A stretch of DNA of 64,000 nt from Staphylotrichum longicolle (taxonomy: Eukaryota > Ascomycota > Sordariomycetes > Sordariales > Chaetomiaceae), in contig JAHCVI010000003.1 in assembly GCA_019096155.1 (NCBI GenBank), forward strand, positions 1,550,001-1,614,000. The letters run 5' to 3'. The notes under the pieces were generated by a model. That model saw nothing but the letters and a program-made list of their open reading frames with translations, was not told the origin of the DNA and did not search any database. The position numbers and the translations under genes were made by a program. How positions within the stretch are numbered: position 1 is the first letter of the stretch; the number at the start of each line of letters is the position of its first letter. Shown here piece after piece: positions 45,171-56,851 of the stretch.

Positions 45171-48100
45171 ATGAAGGCTTCTCTCTGCGCCCTCGTGGCC
45201 GCTGGGGCAGCCGGGGTTTTGGCATCCTCCGGCCCCTCCTCTACTCTCTCACATCCCGTTGTCGACGCCCGGGAAACAGACGATGAGCTCGACCAATGGC
45301 TCTCGGCAATGCAAGCCCAGCCTCTTGAGGCCCTCAAGTCATGTCCCATCTCATGCAGCAAGGCCGGCGATGAACCCTGGTACCTGTTCCCGGATGCATC
45401 ACAGCTGGCGTCCTGCAACGAGACCATGCTTCTCAACATGGTGGTTCAGATGGCCGAGGACAAGGACACGCCGACCGTCATTAGGGCATGCACAGCAGAC
45501 TACGACACTTCGGGGTCCATGAAGGTCGCCTTCGTACCCGATGCGACCAAGGCATCCCTCTGCACCACCGCCAACAAGGTGCTAGAGGAAGCCTCCATCT
45601 ATATGCATCAGCCCGGCAGTGGTGGCGAGTTTTCAGTGGGCCATGTCCTGTCGGCCGGCCGCCAGGTCAAGAGCTACCTCGCGTCCCGAAAGCCGTCATG
45701 CAGCAACAACGCCATGGCCTTTGGCTACTCGCAATCGTCAGTCATCGGTCTCTTTGCCGGCGCTGAGGTGCACCAACACGGTGTGACATCGGCTGTGCTT
45801 GACAAGTTCCTCGAGTATGCCCAGGACAAGTCCATTTTCAAGACTACCGTGGTGCAGTTGTGCGGAGCCAAGGACCGCGGTGCCGACTACAGCCTCGGAA
45901 TCGTGGCCAGCAGCGCCAAGAACCTCGACTTTGTCCAGGAGGCAGTCAAGACGTGGGCCGACGGCAAGTGTGTTTCTCAGGCAGACGCGGGCGAGGACTG
46001 GATGACTGTCACCCTGCGCGTTCCTGTCCCCGTCGAAGAGGTGTCCAAGAACGGCACCTTCTCCAACAGCACCGCGAGCTCTGGCCAGTCTACGGCGGGA
46101 GACATTTCTGCCAGGTTCGCCAGGCTCAGTCCCCGGGCCGACTGCAAGTTCACCACCGTGGGAGCGGGTGAGGGCTGTTATGCCGTGGCACAGCGGTGTG
46201 GAATCTCGCAGACTCAACTGGAAAACTTCAACCGTGCCAACCTGTGCAACTCGCTCATCCTCAACGAGAGGGTCTGCTGCAGTAGCGGCACTCTCCCCAG
46301 CACCCTGCCTCCCGGAAACTCGGACGGCACGTGTAAGACGCGTCAGGTTGTGCTGGGCGACGACTGTGGCTCATTGGCCAACAAGTGTGTAAGTCCATAG
46401 ATAGGCCTCTCGTCGAGTCCCTTCTGTTTTAGTCGTGCTGTTTTAATTATGCAACCAAGACCAACTCACAAACCCACGCACAGGGGATATCCGGAGATGA
46501 CTTTACCAAAGCAAATCCTCAGAACGGCCTTTGCTCTACCCTGGCGGAGGGCCAACACGTCTGCTGCAGCCAGGGCAAGCTGCCTGACCTGAGACCCAAG
46601 AAAAACGCCGACGGCTACTGCGCCGTCTACCACACCAAAAAGGACGACAACTGCGCCAAGATTGCTGCGAGCAACATGCTCAACGTGACCGAGCTCGAGA
46701 AGTTCAACAAGAACACATGGGGCTGGAACGGCTGCAAGCTGCTCTATCCTGACTTCAACATGTGCGTCAGCGACGGGGCAGCGCCCATGCCCGCTATTGT
46801 CCCTGTGAGTGAAGAGATCTCATATTTTCTTGTGTGAAAATACTGACATTCTTTGGTTCAGAATGCCGTGTGTGGACCGACCATGAATGGCACCGTCCGA
46901 CCCCCCGCAGGGACCAACATCAGCACGATGAACCCGTGCCCTCTCAACGTGTGCTGCAACATCTGGGGCCAGTGCGGTATGACGGATGACTTTTGTGTCG
47001 TTTCCAAGTCCGAGACGGGTGCACCGGGTACTGCGGCGCCCGGCAAGCACGGATGCATCAGCAACTGCGGCAGGGACATCATCAAGGGCTCCGCGCCGGC
47101 CAAGAAATTCAAGCTCGGCTACTTTGAGGGCTGGAACTTCAACCGCGAGTGCTTGACCATGGATGCGAGCCAGATCAACACAGAGAGCTACACCCACGTC
47201 CACTTTGCCTTCCCCAACGTCACGCGCGGCGACTTCCGCATCGAGATCACGGACCCGCTGGTGAAGGAGCAGTTCGACTTATTCAAGCAGCTCCAAGGCG
47301 TCAAGAAGATTGTTTCTCTGGGCGGCTGGGACTTCAGTGCTCTTCCTGGAACCTTCATGATTCTTCGCGAAGCCGCCCAGCCGGGCAATCGCGATGTCTT
47401 CAAGCGCAACATCATCTCCTTTCTCAACGAGCACAATCTGGACGGCATCGATCTTGACTGGGAATATCCAGGTGCTCCTGACATCCCTGACATCCCCTCT
47501 GACGATCCGGTCAACGGTCTCAACTACTACAGGCTCCTGGCCAGCATCAAGGCCGAGGTGGGCAGCTCCAAGTCTGTCTCGTTCGCGGCCCCGGCATCGT
47601 TTTGGTACCTCCGGTCCTTCCCCATCAAGCAGATGGCGGCGGCTCTCGACTACATTGTCTTCATGACATATGATCTGCACGGCCAGTGGGACGCTGGCAA
47701 CAAGTGGACGTCGCCTGGATGCCCGACTGGCAACTGTCTGCGGTCTCATGTCAACGAGACCGAGACCAAGGATGCGCTCTCAATGATCACCAAGGCCGGC
47801 GCGCCCTCCAACAAGGTCCTCGTCGGCGTGTCCAGCTATGGGCGGTCGTTCAAGATGGCCCAGGCCGGCTGTGACAGCGAGTCTTGCCTGTTTACGGGCG
47901 ACAACCGCAATTCACAGGCCGCCAAAGGCCGGTGCACAAAGACATCCGGCTACATCTCCAACGCCGAGATCAACGAAATCATCGCTGCAGGCAAGGTCAC
48001 CAAGAGCTACACAAAGGAGGGCTCCAATATCATGGTCTATGACAACACGGAATGGGTGGCCTGGATGGATGACGAAATGAAAGGGAAGAGAGCCGCGTTC

Positions 48101-49488
48101 TACGACTCGTACAACTTCCTGGGCACGACCGACTGGGCCATCGACCTGCAGGACTGGTGGGACGGCTCGGGCAGCGTCACCGACGACAACGAAGACAAGC
48201 TGGTCTATGAAGAATTGTCCCCCTGCACGGGCTCCTACACGACGCTCCAGCAGCTCGTGGACCGCAAGGGGTCGATTCCGGCGCACTGCCTGGAGCAGTA
48301 CATCGTCGATGTGCAGGTCTCGGTGTTCGACGCCGCGCTCAAGAAGTACAAGAAGCTCATCGACGACGGCTACGACAAGAAGTTCTCCGTCTGGGAGCGC
48401 TACGTCAAGGAACAGATTCCCGGCCAGATCAAGAATTTCATGGCCACCGACAAGGTTGACAAGTACTTCAAGTGCGGCGAGATGAAGACGGTCACCTGCT
48501 GCGACACATGTCAAAACGCATGGCAAGTACAGTTTACATTTTACTTTCTGCAGCATGTCATGTTCCCGCAAGATACAGGATGACTAACTAAAAGAACTTT
48601 AGGTGTGGCGTGGGATGCGAGAGATTTGCAGGCTGCAAGAACGGCAAGCAGATGGTGCCCCGAGACAAGTGTCCCAGGGTTGAGTTCGATCCCACGGGCT
48701 TTGGCGGCAACCACCCGAACACCACCTTCACCCTGACCAACCGGGAGGGCTTCTTCAAGGACATCCTCGAGACGTGGGGCATTGCCGAGGAGTGGATCAA
48801 GTTCGACAAGCGCCAGATGTCTCTCGCCAACGGCTGCCAGTACGCCGGCAAGGACGTCAACGACTGCATCGCCTGGAACAGCATCTTTTTCCACAACTTC
48901 CCCACCATGGACAGCGACAAGGTTAAGATCGACAACCCCAAGGACATCATCAGCAAGGCCCTCCCCGACGCCCAGGGCCTGCTCGACCGGTACCGCGACA
49001 TGAAGACGTTTGCCGAGTTCGAGAACGACATTGAGATGTCCGACCTCACCGACGCCGGCTCGCTGCCCGCCTTCGCGGTCGAGGAGGCCGTCGCGCAGAT
49101 GGAGAAGATCGTGGAAGAGGCCAAGGAGATCGAAAAGCGCGAGCGCGAGGAGTTTATCCTCAACATGATCATGGGCTTCCTCTTCTTCATCCCCTTCATC
49201 GGCCCCACGGGCGGCGGCGTCATCGCGGCCGGCGTGCGCAGCCTGATCCGGCTGATCGGCGTGGCCGGCGACGTGGGTATGGCCGTCTACGGCGTCGTCT
49301 CGGACCCGGACAACGCCTTCATGACCGTCTTCAGCACCCTCCTGGGCGCCGGCTTCGGCCGGAGCGGCTTCCGCAACGCCGCCAACTCGAGGCGCGGCAT
49401 GAGCTCCGCCGAGTACAACAGCCTCGGCAACATCAAGCCCAAGCTCGATACCCTCAACAATCTCCGCGGCGGCATGTGCTCTCTCTGA
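45171..49488 (+). CDS. Killer-toxin-type GH18 chitinase with LysM and chitin-binding type 1 modules
   Basis: Four exons, 45171-46388, 46484-46804, 46862-48522 and 48603-49488, give 1361 codons. The enzyme should cut chitin outside the cell. In order: signal peptide (1-20), a cysteine-containing N-terminal region, three LysM-type modules (about 324-371, 385-440 and 449-500), a hevein-like type 1 chitin-binding module (about 515-563, NVCCNIWGQCG), and GH18 (about 594-945). The catalytic motif DGIDLDWEYPG lies at about 707-717, with Glu near 714. A C-terminal extension of about 415 residues follows. This matches the subgroup C chitinases of filamentous fungi, which resemble the alpha subunit of Kluyveromyces lactis zymocin. 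The third intron needs a GC donor (GCAAGT), because only that join gives NAWCGVGCERF. The extension contains a long hydrophobic stretch (about 1253-1300), odd for a secreted enzyme. Confidence 0.92.
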
Positions 49489-51381
49489 GAAAGGTCGCTT
49501 GAGTCATGGGGTTGGGAACTAGACCAGGGTACTAGAGTGTTTGGGTGCTCAGCAGGGTAATCATCCACGACATTTAGTTGATAATCTCATAATTAAGTCT
49601 GTGAAAAGTCCGAGTTCATGGGCAGCTGTGCTGTTGTCCAACCTCCAATTTTGATGCTTGGGTACTTGAGTCTGTCTCTTCTTAAAATGTGGGCTGAGGT
49701 AAGAAGCAAGCACCTCTTGCTCTTTTTGAGCATGCGAGGAGGGAGAGCGTAAAAAGATTTCCTCGATATTTCTACGTTACTCTTGAAAGACCAGATGGGT
49801 CGTTTTGAAAACGTGCGTGTGGAACCTGAGATCCTTTGAAGGGGGACGGCCCACGAGACCATCAAGCCGATGAACCAAACGGTTCCTGAAGTCCAGTCTG
49901 TCCGATTCTGTAAGTAACACAAACCCATATGATGCCCCGGGAGGTGCCGGCATACGATGCATCAACTCTGTGTCCGGAGATAGGTTCATCTACGGGTGAA
50001 ATCTGGATAAATGGACAGCACTGTATATCTGAAACGGCGATTGGGTGGCCTCTCGGGAGTCGACAGGGAGCTGGCCACTTCTCCAAACTCCGGGGCGGCG
50101 TATCATTCGTGGACGCTACCATTATGCCGGTATTGTACCAGCTGACGATTCGCCAGCAAACTGCTGCTTCGATTCTTATATAAGTCGTCGCATTGTCCGC
50201 CCGGAGATCCCTCCTGGACATGGACGTTGGCCCGATCTACGACGCTGTGTGGCGCAGGGTTTCATTGGCTGCTCGGCTCAAATCCTAGACTTACAGCCTT
50301 TCATATGGGCTGGCTGACTAGCCAAGCTCACCAAGGAAGTGATATGAACTGCGATGAATTGGGAACGGAGCAATGCACGGCTGTTTGTTCCAAGGTGCTC
50401 TCCGAGTTTGTGGCCACGCTCAGACCACGGATTGATGAGATACATGGGGCGCGTTCTATTTCCAGAACTGCGGGCAGCCTGGCTGGGCGTGGGTGAGACA
50501 TTTGTGGCATTTTTGATTGCTCCAAATTGAATTGTTCTAGACTGCTGCCACCTGGAGGCCTGGCCATCCGAGCTGCCCCTTTATTTTCCACGCCCTCCCC
50601 ACAAACAAGTGTAACACTCCCCATCGAGGCCGTCCGGAGCTTTCCCCATGTTGTTGCTGGTGCAAATTGCTGTGTAGTGCAGATCACCCCCCCTTTTCGA
50701 GGCTGGGCCCCTTCTTAATACCCCAGTCTCCACGCCCCTCCCACATCCCTCTCATTCCCGGCGCCCAGGTTACCCACCCCTCGCGCCCATTCCCGCCGGA
50801 CTCATATTTGCAGTTGCATTCCATTGCAGCGGCCGGACTGGCCACGTCCCGGGACCTGGGCTCGCTTCGCCGGAACACCATTGCCTCTGGTCTCGTCACC
50901 TCGCCTTAAATCCCACCTTGACGGCGCCCTCCTTTCCTGGTTGAGAAATCCCTTCTGCGCGCCTCCGAAAGTGGTTCCGTTGCGGTTGGTTTCTTTTTTT
51001 TCTGGGTTCGCCCTTTCCGTCGACTTGGGTTGCCACCCTCCTTCACTCGTTACTGTCGGCTGTCCATCAAAAGACACACACCAACCCGGCCGCCACCTTT
51101 CTCGCTCACGCCGACCCCGCGCCCAGGACGATGCCCAGGTCATGATCCCAAGAGTTCAAGTTGGAACAGAATACGACGTCTGAACTTTCTCCGCCGTTGC
51201 TACCCGACAACCGGATCTGTCTGGAGTACATAAGACAGACACCATCGCGTCCATCCCTCGCCACAGACCCAAACCACGGAGATCTGTCCAGCTCCTCCCT
51301 CGCGCCAAGGATCGACAGCCCCTCCCGAGCAAACATAGTGATCGGCGCTCATCCCTACCACAACTCCAAGCCACCGTCAAC
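49489..51381. other. Intergenic, 1.9 kb, no gene seen
   Basis: It holds the 3' flank of the chitinase and the promoter of the small secreted protein gene. The stretch 50550-51380 is C-rich, with C/T tracts typical of a promoter and leader. A TTATATAAG TATA-like sequence occurs near 50176. Confidence 0.45.
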
Positions 51382-51855
51382 ATGAAGGCATGCCAGCCCC
51401 TTTCCTCACAACCACCACCACCACCTCCTCCCCATCCTAACCCCCGAATGACACGGCACGCCATGACAAAGAAAGTTTACTAACCCCACCCGCAGCTCCT
51501 CACCCTCCTCAGCACGTCCGCCCTCCTCCTCCTCTCCCCGCTCACCCTCGCCGCCCCGCTCGACACCACCACCACCCCCGCCGCCACCACCTCCGATCTA
51601 ACTCCCACCACAACAGCAACAACAACAGACCAAGGCTCATCATCATCACCACCCCAAGAAGAACAACAAGAAGAAGGAGGAAGCGGCAACAACAAGCCCG
51701 CGGCGATCCAGGCCGTCAACTACGGCGCCCCGCGCTGCAAGTCGGCGGCGCTCGAGGACCTGTGCATCTCGGGCAACGCGGGGGCGTACTGCGACGGGAA
51801 CGGGTTCCACTGCAACTTTATGGCGAGCTGCAAGGGGGTTTGCTGGTGTGAGTAG
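51382..51855 (+). CDS. Small secreted cysteine-rich protein
   Basis: I propose two exons, 51382-51387 (only Met-Lys) and 51496-51855, giving 121 codons. The intron (108 bp) begins with GC (AAG|GCATGC, the common fungal GTATGC donor with one change) and ends TTTACTAACCCC...CGCAG with a good branch point; no GT donor is available. The join creates a clean signal peptide (MKLLTLLSTSALLLLSPLTLA). A Thr/Ser, Gln/Glu and Gly linker follows. The mature C-terminus (about 50 residues) has seven cysteines: RCKS, DLCIS, AYCDG, FHCNF, SCKG, VCWC. Small size, secretion and paired cysteines are effector- or antimicrobial-like traits, but no family is recognised. The final TGG TGT GAG TAG could instead start another intron (T|GTGAGT), so the true C-terminus is uncertain. 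It lies between the chitinase and chitosanase genes. Confidence 0.66.
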
Positions 51856-52455
51856 TAGTCTCTGTGACAGCGACAGACTTGCTTTTTCGTTCGTGCCCAC
51901 TTCCTGTGGCTGTCGTGTCCGCTCGGCCCACTGGGCGGTAGTTGATGGGAGGTGATGGGAAGGTTTTTTGTCTGAAGGAGTGATTGGGGGTGGGAAGGTT
52001 GCGCGCTTGGGGTGGGGATGAGATTAGGGGAAGGGGGGACTGAGAGTGGTGTGGTGAGGGAGACAGGGTGGCGGGCATGGGAAAGGCGATAGGCTGGGTC
52101 CACGGTGAAGGGGGCGTTGGTGGGAAATGGGCGGTTGTGAAGAGGGTTTGGAAGAAGTGAAAAGGGGAAGAAAATACGGAGGTGAAAAGGAGATGCACAA
52201 TCTAGGTAGTGATCTAGTGGTTTGCGGCAGCACAAAGTCATCTTCATGTGTGATGGGCAGTTCAGGGGTGGCCCCCGAACGCTTTTGCTCTTTCGGAGGA
52301 CAGGGACGAGGTGAAAGCAGATAACTGTGGTGGTGTATGCATATCTGGTGTTAGAACGGTTGTTCATTTAAACAGTGTAACATCTCATTACATTATCTGG
52401 CTATTTTGATTACATGGGCTCTGAACGAGATCAGGGCAGTCTCTCTAGACACCCC
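51856..52455. other. Convergent 3' region, purine-rich
   Basis: It lies between the small secreted gene (+) and the chitosanase gene (-). The plus strand is rich in GGG and GGA runs (about 51940-52200). No gene is seen, except possibly a last exon of the small secreted gene. Confidence 0.45.
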
Positions 52456-53935
52456 TTAAGAGGTGTACCAGCAGTACCCAACGCTGGCATTGCACTCGTA
52501 CGGATCCGAGCAGTCGTTATTGCTCGAGCACTTTGCGCCCAGGCAGTGGCCGGGCCACTCGCAGCCCTCCATGGTGCACACCTTCTCCGACGTCTCGCAG
52601 TAGAGGTTGTTGCCGCACAAGTCGTCGTTGGTGCACGACGCGCCCTCGCAGTGGCCGCTCCAGTTGCAGTAGTAGTTGGGCGTGCTGCTGCCACCGCCGC
52701 CGACCTCCGGGTCGAGGGCGCACTTGCCCGAGATGCACGCGTACGGGTCCGAGCAGTCATTGTTGGTCTTGCAGGTGGCGCCCGCGCAGTGGCCCTCCCA
52801 CTCGCACGTCCCGGTTTGAGTCGGGGTTGGGGCCTTGGTCGTGGTAGGAGCCTTGGTCGTGGTGGGAGCCTTGGTCGTGGCAGGCGGGGTGCTGCCGCCA
52901 TCGAGGGCGCATTTGCCCGAGACGCAGCCCCAGGGGTCGGAGCAGTCGTTGTCGGTTGTGCAGGCGGCACCCTCGCAATGGCCTTCCCACTCGCAGGTGG
53001 GCGAGGGGGTGGTGCTACCACCGCCGCCACCGCCTCCACTGGAGCCACCACCGATGCGCCGGATGAGCTTGTTGCCGAGGGTTTCAATGGAAGACTCAAA
53101 CGAAGACCAGCTGGTGGCGCCCCAGTTGGCGCCGTTGGCGCCCGGAACGGCTTCGCTGCCGGGGAAGGCAATGTACAGAACGTCGTTCTCGTCGTGGCCG
53201 TTGTTGCCATTCATCGAGGTGCCGAAGCACGCCGTCGCCATCGAGATGGACGCCTCGCCAACCATGGGCTTGGGGCCGTCGTCGCCGTTTTCGTCACCCC
53301 AGATGCCGTAGATCTGTTCTGTTAGACAAGGTACCATAATTACCATGGCGCGATGGAGCAGACGGGATAAGACTAACGAGCTTGCCGTTGCAGACCACGG
53401 CGATGATGGAAAGCGGCTCAATGCCGTACTCCTCCGGGTCGAACGTCTTCCAGCCCTTCTTGGAGCCCTCGTTGCCAAACACCACGTAGGGGTGGACGTA
53501 AGCGTTCAGGTCATTGATGCCCTTCTTATAGCCCTTGATCCTGTCCTGAAACGAGGTGATGGACTGCGTGTCGGAGCTGCTGCCGCATCGGCCGTCGTCA
53601 CCACGGCCATTCTGCTCGCCGTCGCAGTCGATGTCCATGTCGGCAAGACTGGTACCGGCTCCCTTGATGTACACAACGTTGTAGTCGGTCAGGTGGTCAC
53701 CGCAGTACGAGAAGGCTTTGGACTTGTTAGACAGTTGTGGATGTGGTAGCCAGTATTGTTTGTGAGACTTACTGTTCGGGCCGTCATCCTTGCTGTAGAA
53801 GCCCGTGGCCAGCTTGTTGGAGCACGCGCCCTGGGCCTTGACCGTGTTGTAGAAGGTCTGGACGTTGGACGGGATATCGCGGGCAGCCACGCCGGCAGCG
53901 CCCACGAGGGCGGACAAGAGAACCCGGTTGTGCAT
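52456..53935 (-). CDS. GH75 chitosanase with four C-terminal six-cysteine modules
   Basis: Three exons, 53935-53773, 53715-53378 and 53313-52456, give 452 codons. The introns are 57 bp (GTAAGT) and 64 bp (GTTAGT), with acceptors chosen to keep the fungal chitosanase fold (YCGDHL and CNGKLIYGIWGDENGDDGP restored). A signal peptide (about 1-18) is followed by the GH75 domain (about 20-250). GH75 enzymes hydrolyse chitosan, deacetylated chitin. ADMDIDCDG and GDENGDD...VGEAS carry the acidic residues expected for catalysis. After a Gly/Ser linker come four repeats with the pattern C-x-W-x-G-H-C-x-G-A-x-C...C...C...C at about residues 273-302, 336-365, 383-413 and 418-448. The first two are separated by a Thr/Lys/Ala/Pro linker. 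Many GH75 enzymes stop after the catalytic domain, so the added modules are notable. They may bind chitosan. Confidence 0.92.
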
Positions 53936-56851
53936 GTTGTCTGGGAGATGAGACCTTGCGAGATGCCTGGAGAAGAATGGATTCAGATTTGCGGGAGGTC
54001 TTGTCTTATATCCCGAAAGCCCCTCCAGACACTGCCCTCTCTTATCGACCCCGGGAGTGAGCCGTCGTTGACAACGCTTCCGACTTACCCGTTGCAGCAC
54101 ACTGTGGGTTTGACAAGGTGACTGGGAAGGCCAGGGGCTCGCTGGTTCTCCAGATATTTTCCAAGGACGGGTAATCGGCCAATGGCAAACCCTCGGTCGT
54201 GCGATTGCGGTGCGTTGAGCACCTCGGAAGCAGTCCACGGCACAAGGCACCTCCCAGATTGGGCTACTCCAAACCCGCAACGGTCGATGAAAGGGGTGTA
54301 GTGGAGGGTTTCTTGATGGACCAGGGAGGGTGGAGCCACAATCTGGGGTCGGATTCGGTCTCCAAGGGAGGGGAGGGTGTCATTTGCTTACGTACAGGCC
54401 ATCTCAAGTCATCGATCCAGTTGCAAAATGCAGAATCACATGTTGCAGGGCCCACACCATTCGCTCTTACGATGTGGAAATACAACGTTGTTGCACATGT
54501 TACACGCGAAGGATGGGCCGGACCCGGGCCAGTGGGTAAATGTCAGGGGATGACTGGTGGGGGTGGAAGCTTGTCTCACATGTAAAGGCGGGAGGGCCCG
54601 GAGATCTTACTGTGTAGTCTCGGGATCTCGGGTTTCCCCGTGCCATAACTAAGGTATGGAGCATCGAGCTCTATGCCTGATTGGCAGTGTGAGCTCAGCA
54701 GAGCATGTCAGTTTGCTAAGCTTCAATGTTGACATGACGTCTCTGGTGAGCGTACAACGATCGCCTGGGTGTCTCCGATGACGATGTTCAGACCGTGGAG
54801 TGTCAACGTGGAACCAGCGGGCAACACGAGAAGTTCCTCAAGCTCACTTTGCACTAGCAAGGAACCCTTGTTAGGGTCTCACAAGGTTCATTCGGGAGCC
54901 TAACAAGGTTCGGTGAAGGAAGCGGCGAGTCTCCAATCAGATCCCCAAGTTCCCCAACCGCAAACATGGAGGTTTCAACAACAACCCCTTTCCCATTCCG
55001 CAGAAATGAACTGGCATTTTGAAATCCAATTTCAGGGGCTTTTTGATGTCAGCCTCCTGAACAACTCGTCAACTAGCCTGGAACGCCTCTTATGAATTTG
55101 CTCTCCAGATCTCATCGTTCTGGTGCGAAAGGTACGCGAGTAAGGATGATTGGAGTGGAGCCCGACGGCCAGCGCACATGCAGGACCCTTGGCTCCATCT
55201 TGTCATCTCGCTGGCGGGGCTCCAGGAATCCACGAGCTCCAATGCTCCAATGCCAGCTAGAGCAAGATGGGAAAACTGGGGTGGTTCTCAGTGCCTCGGG
55301 TTACATGGCAGAGACAGAGACAGCTTTACACAGTACGCGGTACACTCCAAGGGCGCATGGGCTGCAACCATGATTCGTGGCTCCAAATAGTAGGTAAGAT
55401 ACACAGTAAACGAATGCTGAACGAGTGAAGTTGGCACAAGCTTTGATCGCCAAGACCCTCGCCATTGTATGGTCTTGGACTCTTGGAACATGCTCAGCAT
55501 GTGCTCCTGGGACGAGCGGCCAAGAGATGGCCCCCCGGAGTTACGCAGCATGCAGTCCACTGCCAAGAGGAAAACCCTCGTTCGAGGATCCAGGTGAAAG
55601 TTTCCACCCAGTCCTTCAGAACATCTCCACCGAAATGCAAGGAGATCCGCTGATGGCTGCCCATGAAGAGGCCGTCTAACACCGGCCCGAATCTCGCTCG
55701 AACCACGAACACAGGACCTAGTTATTCCCGACACCCGCGGGCTGATCGCCCAGTCGACAGCCGCCTCTGGCGATCGGATTGGGGACACCATGCAGAAGCG
55801 AGAAGCAGGAACCTGCAAGAGCGCTTCTCCGAAAAGGGACCAAGTCGCGAAACCGCAAAGAACACACGATTCCTGCAGCGCCAATATCCGAAACCGGTCA
55901 AGGAAGCAAACCTCCCCACATGTAGCTCGAATTGAGTAGATTCCACTGCCGCAGATGTCCCCTTGGACGGAAGCGACAAGTCCGCAGCGAAATGTATTGG
56001 TCAGTTTGCACCGCAAAGCCTCGGAGACACTCAACACCAATAGCCTTGTGTACATCCTAGCCCGGGGGGCACGGGCAACTCCCTGACTTGAGTGCAAGCA
56101 GTGAACTAAAGGCTCGCTCCAATAATTTCACGGGTCACGGGTTGTTCCTTAGTCAAAGTAGCAGGAGGCGGTACCAAGAGTACCCCCGCGCCATCGGTAG
56201 CTACTGTAGGTTCTAGAACGGAGATTCCCAGTTTAATTTTATGCATTAAGGGATATGACACCTAACGCCCTGTCTTGAGATGAGGACGACATGAAAATAG
56301 ACACGACCTTGATACCATAGAGGTTGGCTCGTCAGTGAGACTGAAGTTTGTCCCTGGCCTTCCTTCTGGATAATTCCAGTTTTCCTTGTGAATCACGTTC
56401 ATTCTCGTCGAGTGTCACAGCAACTGCCCCTGCAATTGCTGTATCGCTTTTGCGACATGTTCCTGAAGTAGGTATTGGTTTCTCTTCTGCTCCAAAAAAC
56501 GGCCCTGAGCAAAGATCTATACTGCTGTACTTTTGTTGGGTTTAGAATTTACTCAGTAAATATTTTAGAGGATGTGCGACTTTAAACTATAAGTTCAGTG
56601 TAGGTAAGGTAGTTTGGGTTGGTGTTACTCAGCAACATATGATCAAGATGACGGATCGTTGTTGTCATTGGATAAGCCCGAAACCGGATGCTTAGAAATG
56701 CACAGCCGTTGACAAAGCAGTCTTACTATAAGTACGATGAAAGTGAGAAGACTGTGTCGGCAGCATCGTCCAGACTTCAATGTACTGGTATCATTTGATC
56801 AAGTCCGTTGTTTTAGGTACTGCACCTGAATCGACCTTTTCTGCCGCAACC
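53936..56851. other. Intergenic, 2.9 kb, no gene seen
   Basis: This is the longest gap in the window. Open frames exist, the largest being 269 codons on the minus strand at 55288-56097, but none shows a domain or the third-position bias of the real genes. I see no transposon ends or terminal repeats. It may contain old, decayed sequence. Confidence 0.45.

Noticed and set aside
55288..56097. 269-codon open frame on the minus strand in the 2.9-kb gap
   Set aside because: No domain, no signal peptide, unbiased codons and no plausible splice partners; similar frames occur by chance in GC-rich spacer.
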